From positions 62,001-126,000 of the IMG/VR virus record IMGVR_UViG_3300036828_000755: a stretch of 64,000 nt of DNA, one strand, 5' to 3'. Below the pieces are notes generated by a model. That model was not told the DNA's origin and did not search any database. It worked only from the letters and a program-made list of their open reading frames with translations. The DNA is from a virus. Below, piece after piece: positions 14,261-21,582 of the stretch (the first letter of the stretch is position 1; every line of letters begins with the position of its first letter). The position numbers and the translations under genes were made by a program.

Positions 14261-14596
14261 ATGTTGAACAAAACAAAGCTCATCGTGCTCGATAACCTGA
14301 TGTACAAGGTTGAGGAGGATGGTCACAAGTACCAGATGCATGCTGACCAGATCCGCAAAGCGTGCGGACTGAACGAGGGGAAATTGCCCGACAACGAGGA
14401 GAACAAGACCTTCAGGTTGGAGAACTGCACGGTGCTCTTCCTGACGAAGGAGGACGCGAAGGTCAAGTACCCGAAAGCGAAGCGGCCGTACCGCATGCTC
14501 GTGTACTGCCCCAACTTCTCATGCAATGGTAGGCTGATCCCGGCTGGCAAGTTTCACCAGCACGCCCGGATGATACATAGAAAGGAGGTGAAGTAA
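14261..14596 (+). CDS. Zinc-finger hypothetical protein
   Basis: This 111-residue protein starts at ATG 14261. The N-terminal region is charged and helical (YKVEEDGHKYQMHADQIRKAC). A C-terminal CPNFSCNGRLIPAGKFHQHAR followed by IH gives a C-C-H-H arrangement typical of a small C2H2-like zinc finger. Nucleic-acid or protein binding is plausible. It is the first gene after its own promoter. Confidence 0.6.
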   Translation: MLNKTKLIVLDNLMYKVEEDGHKYQMHADQIRKACGLNEGKLPDNEENKTFRLENCTVLFLTKEDAKVKYPKAKRPYRMLVYCPNFSCNGRLIPAGKFHQHARMIHRKEVK

Positions 14597-14597
14597 C

Positions 14598-14798
14598 ATG
14601 CCAAGGTGCGAAGATTACCCATGCTGCGGTCATGAGGCGGGAGACTGTCCCGATTCTCAGGGTCGCATGACGTGCGTCGAGTGTGGTAAGCGTTTGTCAA
14701 AGAACGCGGCGTCGTCCATCTGCGCAACTTGCATTCGCAAGATGAATCGCAGGATGAGCAATGGCGGCGACGACCACGACTATTCGATGAACTACTAA
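14598..14798 (+). CDS. Small zinc-ribbon protein (CEDYPCCGHE type)
   Basis: This 66-residue protein starts at ATG 14598 behind AAAGGAGG. The opening PRCEDYPCCGHEAGDCP recurs in small proteins of many unrelated phages. A second ribbon is TCVECGKRL...SICATCIRK. Two zinc sites are likely. The role is unknown; a zinc-stabilised adaptor is possible. Confidence 0.7.
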   Translation: MPRCEDYPCCGHEAGDCPDSQGRMTCVECGKRLSKNAASSICATCIRKMNRRMSNGGDDHDYSMNY

Positions 14799-14807
14799 GG
14801 AGAAGAA

Positions 14808-15041
14808 ATGCATTTCAAAAACTCTGCGGAGTATAAGGCACACCTCAAAGCTCATGGAATAACTTTTGAGGAGAACGAGAGCACTGACCAAGTTAAGTTT
14901 GGCTTGGCGAAAGGTATCTTGCTCATCATCGTCTGCGCGTTAATCGGTGCTTTTTGGGCTCAGGTTGGCAACGATTACCGAAAAGCGCTGGACAATGATC
15001 GGCTTGATAAACTTCTAAGCCAGGGTGCATATCGTCCGTAA
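14808..15041 (+). CDS. Small single-span membrane protein
   Basis: This 77-residue protein starts at ATG 14808 behind AAGGAG. A charged N-terminal domain (NSAEYKAHLKAHGITFEENES) precedes one transmembrane helix (ILLIIVCALIGAFWAQV, about residues 43-59) and a short charged C-terminal helix. Topology and function are unassigned. Confidence 0.65.
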   Translation: MHFKNSAEYKAHLKAHGITFEENESTDQVKFGLAKGILLIIVCALIGAFWAQVGNDYRKALDNDRLDKLLSQGAYRP

Positions 15042-15056
15042 TTAGAAAGGAGAAGT

Positions 15057-15575
15057 ATGCTGTACGAAAGAAGAACCGCGATATTCGAGGATATCGCGGA
15101 AGCCGAGAGCGTTCCTGAGCTCGACGCGATGGTTCGCCACTGGGAACTTGAGTTCCCCGAGGCGATCGCCAACGTCGAAATCATGACAGCTGTCGAGAAC
15201 AGGAAGATGAGTATCCCGGTGCCAGTGGCCGAGGACAACCAATCTATCCTAATGGGGTTGCTCGAGCAGCTCCAAAAACTTAAGACTGAGCAGCCAACGA
15301 TCGAGAGGGCGCAGATAACGAGGTCCTCGAGAAAGTACAAGTTGCTCAAGACTGAGCTGGACTGGACAACAAAACCGCAGATTCACGCGGTGATGAGGAT
15401 CCTGTCCGCCCACGCCAAGCTAGGAGATGTGCTGGACGAGGGTGACATCGTCGAGATGATGGTCGCCAACGAGTCGGTGCTGAACACGCGGCAGGGCGGT
15501 AAGCGGGTCTGGAACTACTACAAGGGCGACCACTTCGAAGGTCTGTGCGCCCACGGGAACATCCAGAAGCTGTAG
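15057..15575 (+). CDS. PQ/YYK-domain family protein
   Basis: This 172-residue protein starts at ATG 15057 behind AAAGGAG. The C-terminal 80 residues (RKYKLLKTELDW-TKPQIHAV, then KRVWNYYKGDHF) carry the domain found in eight proteins of this window: Y-x-L-L, a tryptophan, P-Q, a helix, then [F/W]-x-[Y/F]-Y-[K/R]. The N-terminal half is helical and acidic. The domain looks winged-helix-like, so DNA or RNA binding is inferred. An E1 hairpin begins at the stop codon. Confidence 0.7.
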   Translation: MLYERRTAIFEDIAEAESVPELDAMVRHWELEFPEAIANVEIMTAVENRKMSIPVPVAEDNQSILMGLLEQLQKLKTEQPTIERAQITRSSRKYKLLKTELDWTTKPQIHAVMRILSAHAKLGDVLDEGDIVEMMVANESVLNTRQGGKRVWNYYKGDHFEGLCAHGNIQKL

Positions 15576-15640
15576 TCGTCGGGTGGTGCTACTCTGACGA
15601 TGTTGGATTTACCGAGCCGGCGGGACATACCGGCTTTTTT
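15576..15640 (+). promoter_or_regulatory. E1 hairpin plus E2 hairpin
   Basis: E1: TCGTC/GACGA around GGTGGTGCTAC (15576-15600). E2: TTTACCGAGCCGG-CGGGACATA-CCGGC then TTTTTT (15607-15640). Together they fill the gap between two genes. The T-run after E2 could also terminate transcription. Confidence 0.6.
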
Positions 15641-15662
15641 AGTTATCAAGGAGAACAAGAAC

Positions 15663-15899
15663 GTGGAAGATACTAAAGTAACGATCACAGGAAACGACTA
15701 TCGTGAGCCGCTTAAGGATCGCAGCGCAGTCATCAATTGCTTGTGTGATATCTGGGTAGATCTCAACACTGGCAGAGACAATGACGAGCCAGTTGACGTT
15801 GACAACCTCTCGCATATGCTTACCAGGGCAAGGGACTTCCTTTGCAAGGAGTGGAGCATGGATGAGTTTGGGAATTTGACAACGCAGCCTGTAGACTGA
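15663..15899 (+). CDS. Hypothetical protein
   Basis: This 78-residue protein starts at GTG 15663 behind AAGGAGAACAAGAAC. Acidic, with a helical middle (SAVINCLCDIWVDLNTGRDN) and LSHMLTRARDFLCKEW near the C-terminus. Family not recognised. It is flanked on both sides by E2 elements. Confidence 0.55.
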   Translation: MEDTKVTITGNDYREPLKDRSAVINCLCDIWVDLNTGRDNDEPVDVDNLSHMLTRARDFLCKEWSMDEFGNLTTQPVD

Positions 15900-15916
15900 G
15901 GTGCTTAACATCCCGT

Positions 15917-15946
15917 ATTTACCGAGCCGGCGGGACATACCGGCTT
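15917..15946 (+). promoter_or_regulatory. E2 hairpin element, copy 3
   Basis: TTTACCGAGCCGG-CGGGACATA-CCGGC immediately before the gene at 15969. The upstream sequence GAGGTGCTTAACATC is a weakened E1 loop without a clear stem. Confidence 0.55.
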
Positions 15947-15968
15947 ACTACGAACTAGGAGAAAATCA

Positions 15969-16241
15969 ATGCAGAAGATCAACTACATGGAACACGACTA
16001 CGAATACACGGAGATGCAGACCGCGCAACAGACGCAGGTCGCCGGTCTCAGGAGCTTCTATTGCAGCGAAGCGCCTTTCCCGGTAAGGGAACTGGATGAG
16101 GTGGTGTTCTTCGAGGAGCCGGCAGTAATCAAGGTCCCGGACTCTGAGCTCAGCGAGGTATGCAAATGGTTGCGGCGCGCTGATGTTTGGCTCGCCTTCA
16201 AGCCAGCCGTGTACGAGGAAAACGTCCTGGTATTGCGGTAG
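15969..16241 (+). CDS. Hypothetical protein
   Basis: This 90-residue protein starts at ATG 15969 behind AGGAG. Tyrosine- and glutamate-rich N-terminus (YMEHDYEYTEMQTAQQTQ), then an alpha/beta segment (PFPVRELDEVVFFEEPAVIKV) and WLRRADVWLAFKPAVYEENV. No recognised family or catalytic motif. Confidence 0.55.
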   Translation: MQKINYMEHDYEYTEMQTAQQTQVAGLRSFYCSEAPFPVRELDEVVFFEEPAVIKVPDSELSEVCKWLRRADVWLAFKPAVYEENVLVLR

Positions 16242-16247
16242 TAGTGA

Positions 16248-16348
16248 ATCCCGGAGATGGGTGCTACGCTCCGGGATCATGCGAGGTGACCTACGCATGC
16301 TGATGATCAGGTCGACGTATTTACCGAGCCAGCGGGACATACTGGTAG
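16248..16348 (+). promoter_or_regulatory. E1 hairpin plus E2 hairpin (compensated stem)
   Basis: E1 is the strongest in the set: ATCCCGGAG/CTCCGGGAT around GGTGCTAC (16248-16277). E2 (16319-16348) has CCAG-CGGGACATA-CTGG. The stem differs from other copies (CCGG/CCGG) on both sides, which argues that the base-paired RNA is what is maintained. Confidence 0.65.
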
Positions 16349-16370
16349 CATTCGAACCTAGGAGTGTACC

Positions 16371-16928
16371 ATGAACGCAGAACTGAACAACATCACCGAA
16401 AACGTCGAAGTCAAGGAGGTCGAGGTGGTTGTTGACCCAGTCAATGAGGATGGCATCATCGCAACGGTGATCAACACCGTTGAAGAACCTAAGGAGGAAG
16501 AAGTGGAAGAAGAAGTGAAGAAGGAAGAGCCGATCAGCAACGAGGTGCTGGTCGGACTCATCGCGGAGCTCACAAAAGAGCTCGCAGCAATCAAGGGAGG
16601 TAACACGGGAATGAAGAAGAACCACAAGGTTGGGAAGCCGGTCGCAGGTCGCAAGTACGTCCTGCTGACCAACACGCTCGAGAAGTGGGGCAAGGTGCCG
16701 CAACAGCAGTCGGACATCGCCACGCTGCTCACGAAGTCGTTCAAGGTCGGGGAGGAGTTCACCGAGGCCGAGGCGTTCGACGCGCTGGTCGACAACAGTG
16801 GCGACTACGTCTCCATGACCAAGTCGGTGCAGGACCCGACGTACCTGTTCAAGTACTACCGTGGTCTGAAGAACGACGGTAAGTACGCGGGGTTCGTAGC
16901 GCGCAACTTCATCAAGCAGATCGGATAA
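16371..16928 (+). CDS. PQ/YYK-domain family protein with acidic N-terminus
   Basis: This 185-residue protein starts at ATG 16371 behind AGGAG. Residues 1-60 are strongly acidic (VEVKEVEVVVDPVNEDG; EPKEEEVEEEVKKEEP). From about residue 80 it carries the shared domain: RKYVLLTNTLEKWGKVPQQQ, then TYLFKYYRGLKNDGKY. The basic domain and acidic tail suggest a regulatory or nucleoid-type protein, by inference. Confidence 0.7.
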   Translation: MNAELNNITENVEVKEVEVVVDPVNEDGIIATVINTVEEPKEEEVEEEVKKEEPISNEVLVGLIAELTKELAAIKGGNTGMKKNHKVGKPVAGRKYVLLTNTLEKWGKVPQQQSDIATLLTKSFKVGEEFTEAEAFDALVDNSGDYVSMTKSVQDPTYLFKYYRGLKNDGKYAGFVARNFIKQIG

Positions 16929-16994
16929 CTCGGAGCACGGGCGCTACTGTGCCGAGTCGATTGGATTTACCGAGCCGGCGGGACATACCGGCTT
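16929..16994 (+). promoter_or_regulatory. E1 hairpin plus E2 hairpin
   Basis: E1: ACTCGGAGCAC/GTGCCGAGT around GGGCGCTAC, starting at the stop codon. E2 (16964-16994): TTTACCGAGCCGG-CGGGACATA-CCGGC, 19 nt before the next start. Confidence 0.6.
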
Positions 16995-17012
16995 TACAAC
17001 ATAAGGAGAAGC

Positions 17013-17213
17013 ATGATTGACAAGCGAGACCTGGCCATATGCACCACCTGTGGCCAGGAATACGTCAACGTGTACCAGCCAGGGGGATCCATGGAAGGTA
17101 TGGAAGGCCCTGAGGGTAAGAAGTTCGAATTCCGGGACATCACGGAATGCGTTGAGTGTTTCGAGGAGTTCGTGAGGTTTGAGTTGATCAGGTTAGAAAA
17201 GGAGAAGAAATAA
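17013..17213 (+). CDS. Zinc-ribbon hypothetical protein
   Basis: This 66-residue protein starts at ATG 17013 behind AAGGAG. CTTCGQEYVNVY and ECVECFEEFV give two CxxC knuckles around a Gly/Met-rich loop (PGGSMEGMEGPEG). The C-terminus is a charged helix. It resembles phage zinc-ribbon accessory proteins; function unknown. Confidence 0.6.
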   Translation: MIDKRDLAICTTCGQEYVNVYQPGGSMEGMEGPEGKKFEFRDITECVECFEEFVRFELIRLEKEKK

Positions 17214-17216
17214 CAA

Positions 17217-17597
17217 GTGGTGTACAAGGAAATAGACGCTGTTCCAGCAGAAGAAATTCTTGCTGGTCGTGACCTGAGTATTAAGCGTAAGTATAATCCG
17301 GGAGACAAGGTCCTCATAAATGGGATTCAAACAACGGTGTTATGGTTTGAATCTTTCCCAGGTTCAGGGTATGGCGCAGACGCAATCATGTTTGTTGAGC
17401 TGCAGCCAGAATTTGGTGAATCAGACTTTGAGCCGTCCAACAATAGCTGGTCCTACCTTCGCAATAAGGAAGGTGAGAGGGTCTTGTTTGATTGGAAAGT
17501 CCCGGTATTGGATATTCGCTTGAAACGGATCATTGGTTGGTATAGCCACGGAAATAAGAAGTGGACAGTTGAGAAAGTTAGAAAGGGGAAGAAGTGA
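17217..17597 (+). CDS. Hypothetical protein
   Basis: This 126-residue protein starts at GTG 17217 after AAAAGGAG; GTG 17220 is also possible. Beta-rich: KYNPGDKVLINGIQTTVLWF resembles an SH3-like barrel opening, followed by AIMFVELQPEFGES and VPVLDIRLKRIIGWY. Codons are AT-richer than in the flanking genes. Family not recognised. Confidence 0.55.
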   Translation: MVYKEIDAVPAEEILAGRDLSIKRKYNPGDKVLINGIQTTVLWFESFPGSGYGADAIMFVELQPEFGESDFEPSNNSWSYLRNKEGERVLFDWKVPVLDIRLKRIIGWYSHGNKKWTVEKVRKGKK

Positions 17598-18073
17598 AGA
17601 AACTACAAGCAGCGATGCGCGACAAGGCCGCCAAGCGGTGGCACGAGGCGCGGGTAATGTACAAGGTTGGCAGCCCCATGAAGGGTTGCCGCAACTGTGG
17701 TGAGGAGGAAGAGGTGGAGGACGGCAAGTGGCAGTTCACTTCCGGGTTCCAGGTCTTCCGAGCATACAAGCCATGGTGGACGAAGTGGACCTGGAAATGC
17801 TGGGAGTGCGGCGCGACCGACTTGGCATGCTGGGCGCCAGACGAGCTAGGACTCATCGAGGCCGAGCTAGGCAAAGAACCCCTGTTGGGCAACCGCGAGG
17901 GTGTCCGCAAGAAGAAGTACCAGTTGCGCAGGGAAGCAATGCGGCAGATGGACAAGCCGACGCCTGAGAGGGTCACCTCGAGGGAAGCGGTGAACCCGGA
18001 GCATACTGCCAAGATACAAGATCTCGAGGCGAAGTTGGCGTTCCTCGTGGAACAGTTGAAAGGAAGGAAGTAG
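17594..18073 (+). CDS. Zinc-ribbon protein with C-terminal coiled coil
   Basis: This 159-residue protein starts at GTG 17594, overlapping the previous stop. Zinc ribbon: GCRNCGEEEEVED ... WKCWECGATDLACW, with an aromatic patch (YKPWWTKWTWKCW). The last 30 residues (TAKIQDLEAKLAFLVEQLKGRK) form a predicted coiled coil. Probably a protein- or nucleic-acid-binding adaptor. Confidence 0.6.
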   Translation: MKKLQAAMRDKAAKRWHEARVMYKVGSPMKGCRNCGEEEEVEDGKWQFTSGFQVFRAYKPWWTKWTWKCWECGATDLACWAPDELGLIEAELGKEPLLGNREGVRKKKYQLRREAMRQMDKPTPERVTSREAVNPEHTAKIQDLEAKLAFLVEQLKGRK

Positions 18074-18540
18074 TGGAACAGAAGGAGGTAGTTGTGGAAG
18101 CAGTAAACATCAACCACATCGTTCGCGGCGGCACGGTCGCGAACTACACGTTGAGGGGAGAGCCAATCAAGCTCAACGGAAAGGAGTTCAGGGGGTACTT
18201 CAAGCCAGACGGCGACGGGTACGAGGAGGTCTGGGAAGAGGTGGACCTCGCAGTCAAGTCCAAGACCGGGATGCGGCTGCGCGGTTCTCGCAAGCAGAAG
18301 GCTGCTCGGGCCGCGGTACCGTTCTCGACCATCAAGATCGTCAAGCCACTGGAGCCGGTTGCTCCAAGGGTCGCGATCGCGGTGTTCGAGGGCAAGAGCA
18401 CGCAGGAGGTGCGCATCATCGAGCTTGAGGAGAAGATCAAGGCAGTCCTCGGGATTGATGAGAAAGCGACCAAGGCGGAGCAAGCTAAGCAGGCCGCGAT
18501 CAAGCGGCTCAAGGCGAAGTTCGACCGTCGTCGCATCTAG
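18073..18540 (+). CDS. Hypothetical protein with helical C-terminus
   Basis: This 155-residue protein starts at GTG 18073, overlapping the previous TAG by one base. The N-terminal half is beta-rich (VRGGTVANYTLRGEPIKLNG); the middle is basic (RLRGSRKQKAARAA), and the C-terminus is a charged helix (KATKAEQAKQAAIKRLKAKF). Family not recognised. E1 and E2 elements follow its stop. Confidence 0.55.
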   Translation: MEQKEVVVEAVNINHIVRGGTVANYTLRGEPIKLNGKEFRGYFKPDGDGYEEVWEEVDLAVKSKTGMRLRGSRKQKAARAAVPFSTIKIVKPLEPVAPRVAIAVFEGKSTQEVRIIELEEKIKAVLGIDEKATKAEQAKQAAIKRLKAKFDRRRI

Positions 18541-18541
18541 A

Positions 18542-18601
18542 GTTGACGGCGCTACGTCGCTAGGTGCGTGGATTTACCGGGCCGGCGGGAAATACCGGCT
18601 T
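18542..18601 (+). promoter_or_regulatory. E1 hairpin plus E2 hairpin
   Basis: Short E1 (GACGGCGCTACGTC, loop GGCGCTAC-like, 18545-18558) and E2 (TTTACCGGGCCGG-CGGGAAATA-CCGGC, 18573-18600). It is the last copy of the series. Confidence 0.55.
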
Positions 18602-18619
18602 TCACTTAGAGGAGAAGAA

Positions 18620-18787
18620 ATGATCAAGGTAACGGACGTTGAAGCAAGCGGGACACGTAGGATTTCCTACATCGAGCAGGACCGCGTCGAGGGAGTGGAC
18701 ACCGCGAGGGACGAGTGTCCCAAGGGAGGACGCGTCGAGTTGGAGTGGTGCCCGACTTTCTTGGAGCGGTTAGAAGAAAAGAAGTAA
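18620..18787 (+). CDS. Small hypothetical protein
   Basis: This 55-residue protein starts at ATG 18620 behind AGAGGAGAAG. It reads MIKVTDVEASGTRRISYIEQ, then a charged stretch and CPKGGRVELEWCPTFLERL with two cysteines. Family not recognised. It ends the E1/E2-associated gene series. Confidence 0.55.
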   Translation: MIKVTDVEASGTRRISYIEQDRVEGVDTARDECPKGGRVELEWCPTFLERLEEKK

Positions 18788-18977
18788 GCGAAGTGCAATT
18801 ATAACACGTCAAATGCCATTCTCAATGAAGCGAGGTAACAAATCCGTGATCTATTTTGCAACATACGCTAGGCCGCCGCCTAAGGTAGCCTAGCCAACAG
18901 ACATTGTCCGATGAGGAAGCCCGAAGTCCCGGACTTTTTGCCCTGCCCGGCGGGTTCCGGAACCCGGACAAAACAAT

Positions 18978-19010
18978 CCGGGGGAACGTGGTAGTTTCCG
19001 CTTTACGATG
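18978..19010 (+). promoter_or_regulatory. Promoter (tandem set, copy 1)
   Basis: CCGGG box, about 21 bp, TACGAT at about 19004-19009, then GGTTTTGTGAGG. Confidence 0.5.
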
Positions 19011-19117
19011 GTTTTGTGAGGGAAATACGCCATGTGCGAAACAAGGCGCGGCGGGAATGTGCGGGTCTCCGGACCACAGTTGCCGGAACCTGCGGGTCGT
19101 CGCCGCGCAAAAACAAA

Positions 19118-19149
19118 CTTGGTGAGCCTGGCGTATTCCGCATTATTAT
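19118..19149 (+). promoter_or_regulatory. Promoter (tandem set, copy 2)
   Basis: TTCCGCAT-TATTAT (19144-19149) followed by GGTTTTGTGAGGAGG. The upstream box is weak (CTTGGT). Confidence 0.5.
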
Positions 19150-19171
19150 GGTTTTGTGAGGAGGTAACGCC

Positions 19172-19369
19172 ACGAAATTACACCACGTTGTAGCATTCTT
19201 CAAGGTAGATCCCGCGTTCGGGAACTCGGACGAGTTCGCCAAGGTCGGGATCCCGCGAGTTGGGGCCCCGTGGCTCGTGTCTGTGCCGGGGATCTTGTAC
19301 TCCGCTGAGCGGAACGAGGTCCTGCGGCAGGCGCTCGAGTTGCAGGACAAGATTTTCCCGAAGCCCTGA
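19172..19369 (+). CDS. Hypothetical protein, apparent ACG start
   Basis: A well-formed frame codes for KLHHVVAFFKVDPAFGNSD, ... VGAPWLVSVPGILYSAERNE, ... ALELQDKIFPKP (65 residues with the start). The ribosome site GAGGAGG lies 7 nt before ACG (19172), and no ATG, GTG or TTG lies in frame nearby. At the first promoter copy the same leader position reads ATG (ACGCC-ATG against ACGCC-ACG). So either ACG is used as a start or the start was mutated. Family unknown. Confidence 0.5.
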   Translation, partial: TKLHHVVAFFKVDPAFGNSDEFAKVGIPRVGAPWLVSVPGILYSAERNEVLRQALELQDKIFPKP

Positions 19370-19632
19370 ACAGGAACCTGCTAGTTCCCGTGCGGCATTG
19401 GCGGGAAGGCGCAGATTCCCGATTCGGGATTCCTGGGCCTGGGATCTAGGGTCTGGAGATGGGTCCAAAAATGGACAGGGACAGGTGTTGGTTCACTCGA
19501 ACACCTTGCTACCGTTCGAAAATGTGCGGGTTCAGGTTCGCGGGAACTCCCGAAAAAGGCTCCAGTCTCTGGTTTCCACTCCCAAGCAACCGGAGGCCAG
19601 GGTCTAGTAGCAAAAAAACTTGCCAAAACAAA

Positions 19633-19664
19633 CCCGAAATTGTGGCAAAAGTCTGCATTACAAT
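19633..19664 (+). promoter_or_regulatory. Promoter (CCCGAA-N20-TACAAT), tandem copy 3
   Basis: CCCGAA at 19633-19638, exactly 20 bp, then TACAAT at 19659-19664, followed by GGTCTTGTGAGG. Confidence 0.65.
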
Positions 19665-19762
19665 GGTCTTGTGAGGGTTTGCAACAACGAAAATTACCCA
19701 AGAATTACATGCTGCGAGCCACTGTTCTTGCATTCACAAAAATGCAACGGATTCAAAACAAT

Positions 19763-19794
19763 CCCGAACAAAGTGGCAAAAACTGTAGTATAAT
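19763..19794 (+). promoter_or_regulatory. Promoter (CCCGAA-N20-TATAAT), tandem copy 4
   Basis: CCCGAA at 19763-19768, exactly 20 bp, TATAAT at 19789-19794, then GGTTTTAGTGAG. The transcript would start with a short hairpin (TTAGTGA/TCACTAA). Confidence 0.7.
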
Positions 19795-19894
19795 GGTTTT
19801 AGTGAGCAATACGTCACTAAATACTTCTCGGCACGCTCACACGAGCCGAGGAAACGACCCGCGTCCATGTGGCGTGGGTTAACTAGGGAGCATC

Positions 19895-20740
19895 ATGCGC
19901 AACAAAAACCGCAATCGTGCAAACGAAACCGGTTCCACTGCCGTACTCGACAGCAGCAACGTCGAGGGGGCACAGGAACTGCCAACCACAACCACCAACG
20001 AGGGCAAACCCCTGTCCGAGTGGACCCGCGAGGAACTCCTCGCAAAACTCACGGACGCTGATCCCGAGGGAATCTCATCTGCCCTCGAGATGAGCGACGA
20101 GGGCCTGCGCGAGCTCGTGCAGATCGTGCTCGATGACCCGGAAGCTGGCGAGGATGTCGTCCTTGAGTCCAGCGACGACGCTGTCGCGGAAGTCCCGGCG
20201 ACCGAGCCAATCGTCGAGGTTGTCCCGGAAGCTCCGGTGACCGAGCAGCCCGCCGTGTCCGAACCCCCTGTTGCTGAGGTTCCGGCAACAATCGAACCGG
20301 CTGCTCAGCAGGAAACGCCCGCAACCACGGAGGTTGTGGCGCTCGACCTCTCGGGCATCCCCGAGTCTGCGCTCAAGGTCATCACCACCCTCATGGACGA
20401 GATCAACAAGCTCAAGGCCCGCGGCCCCGGTCGCAAGGTCGCGAGCGGTTCTACTCCTCGCCCGAACGTGGTGTACACGCTGCTGGCAAAGCCGCCGGCG
20501 TGGCACAACACACCGCAGGTTGCCCAGCTCGAGCAAATCCTGTTTGCTCCCGAGGTTGCCGCGAAGTTCACCGTCGAAGTCCAGGGCAAGCCCACGGTCC
20601 AGATCAAGGAACCGGACATGTTCGCCCTCATCGAGGACGGCAAGACCCGCGGCGTGCTTCGCACTCGCCAGCCCGCTGTCCGGATCTTCCAGTACTACCG
20701 GTCGGACCTGATCGCGGCCAACGTCCTCGTCCAGCAGTAA
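19895..20740 (+). CDS. PQ/YYK-domain family protein with long acidic linker
   Basis: This 281-residue protein starts at ATG 19895. It has an N-terminal helical part (LSEWTREELLAKLTDADPEG), a long Pro/Glu/Val/Thr-rich acidic linker (about residues 90-150), a short basic hinge (KARGPGRKVASGS) and then the shared domain: NVVYTLLAKPPAWHNTPQ ... AVRIFQYYRSDLI. It is the largest family member and has its own strong promoter and a hairpin terminator, which suggests abundant expression. Confidence 0.75.
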   Translation: MRNKNRNRANETGSTAVLDSSNVEGAQELPTTTTNEGKPLSEWTREELLAKLTDADPEGISSALEMSDEGLRELVQIVLDDPEAGEDVVLESSDDAVAEVPATEPIVEVVPEAPVTEQPAVSEPPVAEVPATIEPAAQQETPATTEVVALDLSGIPESALKVITTLMDEINKLKARGPGRKVASGSTPRPNVVYTLLAKPPAWHNTPQVAQLEQILFAPEVAAKFTVEVQGKPTVQIKEPDMFALIEDGKTRGVLRTRQPAVRIFQYYRSDLIAANVLVQQ

Positions 20741-20754
20741 GTTGGGGTCTGCTC

Positions 20755-20790
20755 TCCCTGGCCTCTCGTGCTCTTGCGAGAGGCTAGGGA
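20755..20790 (+). terminator. Hairpin terminator candidate
   Basis: TCCCT-GCCTCTCG/CGAGAGGC-AGGGA, an almost perfect 13-bp stem 14 nt after a stop codon. No clean U-tract follows. The next 200 bp contain no gene. Confidence 0.55.
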
Positions 20791-20990
20791 CTCCGCAGAT
20801 TTGCAAGGAAAAAGCTCAATTCTTGCCTGCAAGATTGCCCGAAAATCGCAAATTCGGACAAGCTTTGCTTTTATCTTGTTGACCTCTCTTGCAGTACTTT
20901 GGTACCAAAGATGGCTCCGCGTCGAGTAAATCCTTACACGGTGCGAGGCGACCTTTGGGTCCAAGTTATTGGAACCATTGAAAGGAACCA

Positions 20991-21353
20991 GTGCAAATGG
21001 CAGTACTAACGTGCCGGAGTCACCCAGACTTGAGGTGGCATTGCAAGGACATCGCCATAACCGGGGGAAAATACAACGGGATGCGGCACATCTTCTTCTC
21101 GGGACGGCTTCGCCGGCACGATGCAGCGGGTGATGGGAAACTAGTCCCAGTGTTCTACAGCGACATGAGCGGGGTCGACTGTGACAGGTTCGACGAGGTT
21201 GCTCGCAAGGAAATCAAGGAGTGCGAGTGTCCTAGCTCAGACCTCGAGCTGGCGCCGGAGGACGCGGAGATCCACGTCGGCTGGCGCGACAAGGATGACA
21301 ACTGGGTCAAGGGACCCAGGAAGGATGCCCCGAAGGAGGCAGAAACGTTTTAA
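20991..21353 (+). CDS. Hypothetical protein
   Basis: This 120-residue protein starts at GTG 20991 or ATG 20997, both behind AAAGGA. It reads MAVLTCRSHPDLRWHCKDI, then YNGMRHIFFSGRL and a charged middle with two more cysteines (ECECPSS). HVGWRDKDDNWVKGPRKD follows. The four Cys plus His could bind metal. Family not recognised. First gene of a long coupled series. Confidence 0.55.
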   Translation: MQMAVLTCRSHPDLRWHCKDIAITGGKYNGMRHIFFSGRLRRHDAAGDGKLVPVFYSDMSGVDCDRFDEVARKEIKECECPSSDLELAPEDAEIHVGWRDKDDNWVKGPRKDAPKEAETF

Positions 21354-21354
21354 C

Positions 21355-21582
21355 ATGGAAAAGCTGTACAACTACAAGGTGACCGGCAACGGCCAGTTCC
21401 CCCTGGATATGTTGCGGTACGACTCGTGCTTCCCGGGAGACCCGGACGCGGTGTCGAAGCTCTGCATCGACCGCAAGGACCCGTTCTTCAAGGAACCCAG
21501 GACGGTCAAGGTTACCGGGTGCGCCAAGCCGACGGTTGCCCGCTGGGCCTCGTTCGGGTGGACGGTGGAGGCGTTGCCGTGA
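21355..21582 (+). CDS. Hypothetical protein
   Basis: This 75-residue protein starts at ATG 21355. It reads MEKLYNYKVTGNGQFPLDML, has two cysteines and ends ARWASFGWTVEALP. The ending EALP is shared with the gene at 22411 (ARPVEALP), hinting at related C-termini. Its TGA overlaps the GTG of the next gene. Confidence 0.55.
   Translation: MEKLYNYKVTGNGQFPLDMLRYDSCFPGDPDAVSKLCIDRKDPFFKEPRTVKVTGCAKPTVARWASFGWTVEALP

Larger units (their letters stand above)
18788..19171 (+). other. Intergenic region with two tandem promoters
   Basis: No convincing gene. It carries two promoter copies, at about 18978-19010 and 19118-19149, each followed by TTTTGTGAGG and an ACGCCAyG sequence. A short frame (ATG 19033) reads through the second promoter and is not supported. 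Confidence 0.55.
19370..19894 (+). other. Intergenic region with two further tandem promoters
   Basis: No supported gene in 525 bp. It holds promoter copies 3 and 4 and GC-rich imperfect repeats around TTCCCGATTCGGGAA (about 19415-19430). Copy 4 directly serves the gene at 19895. Confidence 0.55.

Noticed and set aside
18904-19125. Rightward 73-residue frame
   Set aside because: It reads straight through promoter copy 1, with no ribosome site before its ATG.
20075-20806. Leftward 243-residue frame
   Set aside because: It is antisense to the large PQ/YYK-family gene and reflects that gene's Glu/Pro-rich codons.
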